Positions 61,678 to 64,000 of a DNA stretch of 64,000 bases are shown here, one piece after another. Location: positions 124,001 to 188,000 of the forward strand of contig NZ_SSNH01000008.1 of the NCBI RefSeq assembly GCF_005877005.1. The letters are read 5' to 3'. The stretch comes from Sinomonas susongensis (GTDB lineage Bacteria > Actinomycetota > Actinomycetes > Actinomycetales > Micrococcaceae). The number at the start of each line of letters is the position of its first letter. The first letter of the stretch is position 1. Below the pieces are notes generated by a model that was not told where the DNA came from, did not search any database, and saw only the letters and a list, made by a program, of their open reading frames with translations. Position numbers and translations under genes: made by a program.

Positions 61678-63294
61678 GTGGGTGCCCGGCCCATCGACGT
61701 GCCCCATTCGGGAAATCTTGTCCTCCTTCGGCGTCTCGCCGCAGATCTCGCTGGTCTGGGCTACACCGTCGATGGTGTTGCGGACCTCCTCGGGCCGGCA
61801 GCTCATGCCGCGCTCGCGCGAGACCAGATCGTTCCTGCTCTCGTCGCGCTCGAACGGCAGAGCCAGAACGGCGCGGCCGCGCGCAGGGGCGCCCTGGCCA
61901 CCGTGGTGCGGTTCTTCCTCCTCGGTCAAAGCGCTGGGGCAGAGGAACTCGAAGGAGCCTTCCCCACCCTCCGGGCCGAGGGTCTCCTCGAGCTCGGACT
62001 CGCGGAGGAGGCGGTGGAGGAGCCCCGAGAGCAAGCTGCCCCCGCGCTGCGTGCCAGCGTCGACCTGCGTCCCTACGCCTGGGACGAAGGCGGGGGAGAA
62101 TTCCATCTGTGGGTGGCTTCCGACCTCGCAGCGCACCAGCGGACGGGCGTCCTCCGGAAGGACCACGTGCTGGGCATCGGCCAAGCCTCCGCCACCCTCA
62201 TCCAGTCCACTGCGCGGCGCCCCGTGGAGAGGGCCCTGGACCTCGGGACTGGGTGCGGAATCCAGACGTTCCACCTCTTGCGGCACGCACGTCACGTCGT
62301 CGCCACCGATGTGTCTGAGCGGGCGCTGGCCTTCACGCGCTTCAACCTCCTGCTCAATGCCGAGACTCTCGCGATTGACCCTGAATGCCTGGACGAGCGC
62401 GTTGAGCTTCGGCTCGGATCGCTGCTCGAGCCGGTTGCGGGAGACCGCTTCGACATGGTCGTCTCCAACCCGCCCTTCGTGATCACGCCGCGTCTGCAGG
62501 GTGAGACCGCGGAGGACAGGTTCACCTACCGTGACGCGGGGCTGGCGGGGGACCAGCTGGTAGCGGACCTGGTCTCGGGCCTTGCAGACGTCCTTCTGGA
62601 GGGCGGAACCGCCCAGATGCTGGGCAATTGGGAGGTCGGCGAGGGCGCCGCGTGGCACGACCGGGTGCGTTCGTGGGTTCCGGCCGGCCTCGATGCGTGG
62701 GTGGTCCAGCGCGAGCTCGTGGGTCCCGAGCAGTACGCCGAGACGTGGCTCCAGGACGCGTCGGAGCAGCGGGACCTTGCCTCCTACACGCGCTCGTACG
62801 CGGCCTACCTCGATGACTTCTCGTCGAGGAACGTCTCAGGAATCGGATTCGGCATGCTGTGGTTCCGCCGTCCGAGCGCCGCTCAGGCGCGCCTCGACCG
62901 CTATGAAGAGCTGGGCCATCCTCTCGAGCAGCCGATCGGCCCCCATTGGCAGGCGACCGTCGAGCGCGCAGACTGGCTCGAGGGCCTCGGGCCGGAGGGA
63001 TTCTCTGCCGCCCATCTCGTGGTGGCGGACGACGTCACGGAGGAGCGTCACCAGAGGCCGGGGGCCGAACATCCCGGGGTCATCCTCCTGCGGCAGGGAG
63101 CGGGCTTCCGCCGAACGTCACTGCTGAGCACCGAGCAGGCGGGTTTTGTCTCGGCCTGCGACGGCGACCTCAGCGTCGGGCAGATTGCGGGAGCGCTCGG
63201 CGCGCTGCTGGAGCGCGACGACGAGGAATTTCGGCGCGACCTCATGCTTCAGGTGAGGGAGTTGACCTTGGACGGGTTCCTTGTGAAGGCATAG
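61678..63294 (+). CDS. Class I SAM-dependent methyltransferase (N5-glutamine/small-molecule type)
   Basis: 538 aa, GTG start. N-terminal helical domain of about 170 residues, then the methyltransferase fold with motif I ALDLGTGCGIQTFHLL, ATDVSERAL and NPPF (VVSNPPFVI), the motif of N6-adenine and N5-glutamine methyltransferases. A C-terminal extension of about 200 residues ends in an HTH-like segment (LSVGQIAGALGALLERDDEEFRRDLMLQVRELTLDGFL). Long two-extension versions are known in actinobacteria without defined substrate. Confidence 0.88.
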   Translation: MGARPIDVPHSGNLVLLRRLAADLAGLGYTVDGVADLLGPAAHAALARDQIVPALVALERQSQNGAAARRGALATVVRFFLLGQSAGAEELEGAFPTLRAEGLLELGLAEEAVEEPREQAAPALRASVDLRPYAWDEGGGEFHLWVASDLAAHQRTGVLRKDHVLGIGQASATLIQSTARRPVERALDLGTGCGIQTFHLLRHARHVVATDVSERALAFTRFNLLLNAETLAIDPECLDERVELRLGSLLEPVAGDRFDMVVSNPPFVITPRLQGETAEDRFTYRDAGLAGDQLVADLVSGLADVLLEGGTAQMLGNWEVGEGAAWHDRVRSWVPAGLDAWVVQRELVGPEQYAETWLQDASEQRDLASYTRSYAAYLDDFSSRNVSGIGFGMLWFRRPSAAQARLDRYEELGHPLEQPIGPHWQATVERADWLEGLGPEGFSAAHLVVADDVTEERHQRPGAEHPGVILLRQGAGFRRTSLLSTEQAGFVSACDGDLSVGQIAGALGALLERDDEEFRRDLMLQVRELTLDGFLVKA

Positions 63295-63295
63295 T

Positions 63296-63326
63296 TTGAC
63301 ATCCTTGGAGAGATGTGGCGTAAATA
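63296..63326 (+). promoter_or_regulatory. Promoter candidate of the winged-helix gene
   Basis: TTGACA (63296-63301) and TAAATA (63321-63326) with 19-bp spacing; AT-rich against the surroundings. Confidence 0.4.
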
Positions 63327-63355
63327 ACAGCCACGACCCACGAAGTAAGAAGCAG

Positions 63356-64000
63356 ATGAGCGAGAAGAAGCGCAGTCCACGCACCGAGAACCCCGTACGG
63401 ATCACGGACCCCAAGGCGATCCGGGCGCTGGCCCACGGAGCACGGCTGGCGGCCATCAATGAGCTCTACTCGAGCCAGAAGAGCTGGACGGCGACCGAAC
63501 TCGCTGCGTTCACGGGGCTCACACCGAGCGCGATGAGCTATCACCTGAGGGCGCTCAAGAAGTGGGGCATCGTCGTGGACGCGCCGAACGACGGCGACGG
63601 CCGGGAGCGGCGCTGGAAGGCGGCTGGCACCGACCTCAACCTCGACACGGCGACAACCGGCCAGACGCCGGGGCTCGCCATCGTCGATATGGAGCTCGAT
63701 GCCCTGCGCAAGCGCATCGCGAGCCACGCCAAGCATCGCGACGCGGCACGCCGCCGCGGGGAACCGGACGAGTCGCCGGTCATGATGGTTTCGGGCAACG
63801 TGCTCAAGCTGAGCCTCGAGCAGCGCGCGGAGTTCAAGCGGCGCATGTCCGAGCTCCTCGACGAGTTCGACCAGGCTTCTGTCGAGGACCAGGAGGAGAT
63901 CGACGCGACCCCGCCGGGCACCGAGCGCATGTACGTGCTGTGGTCAATGCTTCCGGAGGTGCGGGAGCCGGTCGATGTGCCGGCAACGAGCAGGCCGCCT
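63356..64000 (+). CDS. Winged-helix (ArsR-like) regulator, 3' end outside the window
   Basis: 215 codons are present with no stop; the gene runs out of the window. The N-terminal domain is a winged HTH: VRITDPKAIRALAHGARLAAINELY, then WTATELAAFTGLTPSAMSYHLRALKKWGIV, the recognition helix of ArsR-type proteins. A linker and a helical, charged part (LSLEQRAEFKRRMSELLDEFDQ) follow. There are no obvious metal-binding Cys. The partial C-terminus is proline-rich. Target unknown. Confidence 0.85.
   Translation, partial: MSEKKRSPRTENPVRITDPKAIRALAHGARLAAINELYSSQKSWTATELAAFTGLTPSAMSYHLRALKKWGIVVDAPNDGDGRERRWKAAGTDLNLDTATTGQTPGLAIVDMELDALRKRIASHAKHRDAARRRGEPDESPVMMVSGNVLKLSLEQRAEFKRRMSELLDEFDQASVEDQEEIDATPPGTERMYVLWSMLPEVREPVDVPATSRPP

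Overview
The window is high-GC DNA from an actinobacterium, most like the Micrococcaceae (Arthrobacter/Sinomonas type). The evidence is a single-chain AceE pyruvate dehydrogenase, a MarP-type protease, a GlxR/Crp-type regulator, a class A penicillin-binding protein beside a RidA/NUDIX group, a reduced Tad pilus locus next to a DEAH helicase, and many leaderless genes. At least eight starts have a TANNNT box 6-7 nt upstream, and two more starts sharing this spacing are listed among them. The genus is an inference from gene content and protein resemblance, not a search result.

Layout. 1-7.7 kb: the end of an IclR regulator, then a purine catabolism operon (guaD, NCS2 purine permease, xdhC, and an FAD subunit followed by a fused Fe-S/molybdopterin xanthine dehydrogenase). 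Its leader has a switch-like RNA fold. 7.9-11.9 kb: a 56-residue protein, aceE and an SDR dehydrogenase, with IclR-like palindromes in both control regions. 11.9-15.9 kb: a sterol-carrier-like protein, asparaginase, purD and purC. 15.8-17.7 kb: an XRE-TPR regulator divergent from a secreted peptide precursor made of six near-identical 12-residue repeats. This is a candidate peptide-pheromone system. 17.7-28.7 kb: two phosphoesterases, tRNA-Pro, a heterodimeric ABC exporter, a penicillin-binding protein, RidA, NUDIX, an intergenic repeat array and a Crp-family regulator. 28.9-30.6 kb: marP and aroQ.

30.6-45.4 kb is a galactoside-use locus (DeoR regulator, sugar ABC importer, GH42 beta-galactosidase, GH36 alpha-galactosidase, acs). 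It is interrupted at about 36.9-41.2 kb by an operon with lower GC in its core. That operon encodes a 44-residue peptide, a borosin-type (tetrapyrrole-methylase fold) methyltransferase, two HPr-kinase-like proteins and an ABC exporter. I read it as a RiPP gene cluster of unusual composition. A perfect GlxR/CRP-type site and CGAAA/TTTCG palindromes control the neighbouring sugar genes.

45.6-50.5 kb holds a membrane protein, endonuclease III, a CoA-pyrophosphatase-type NUDIX and a Pol I-like polymerase. 50.5-58.4 kb is the Tad locus (ssd/tadZ, tadA, tadB, tadC, DUF4244 pilin, two TadE-like proteins) convergent with a DEAH helicase. 58.4-64 kb has a GNAT protein, trhO, a lipoprotein, an aldo/keto reductase, a methyltransferase and the start of a winged-helix regulator.

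The two best candidates for undescribed systems are the XRE-TPR/repeat-peptide pair (15.8-17.6 kb) and the methyltransferase/double-kinase RiPP operon (36.9-41.1 kb). The structured leader of guaD is third.
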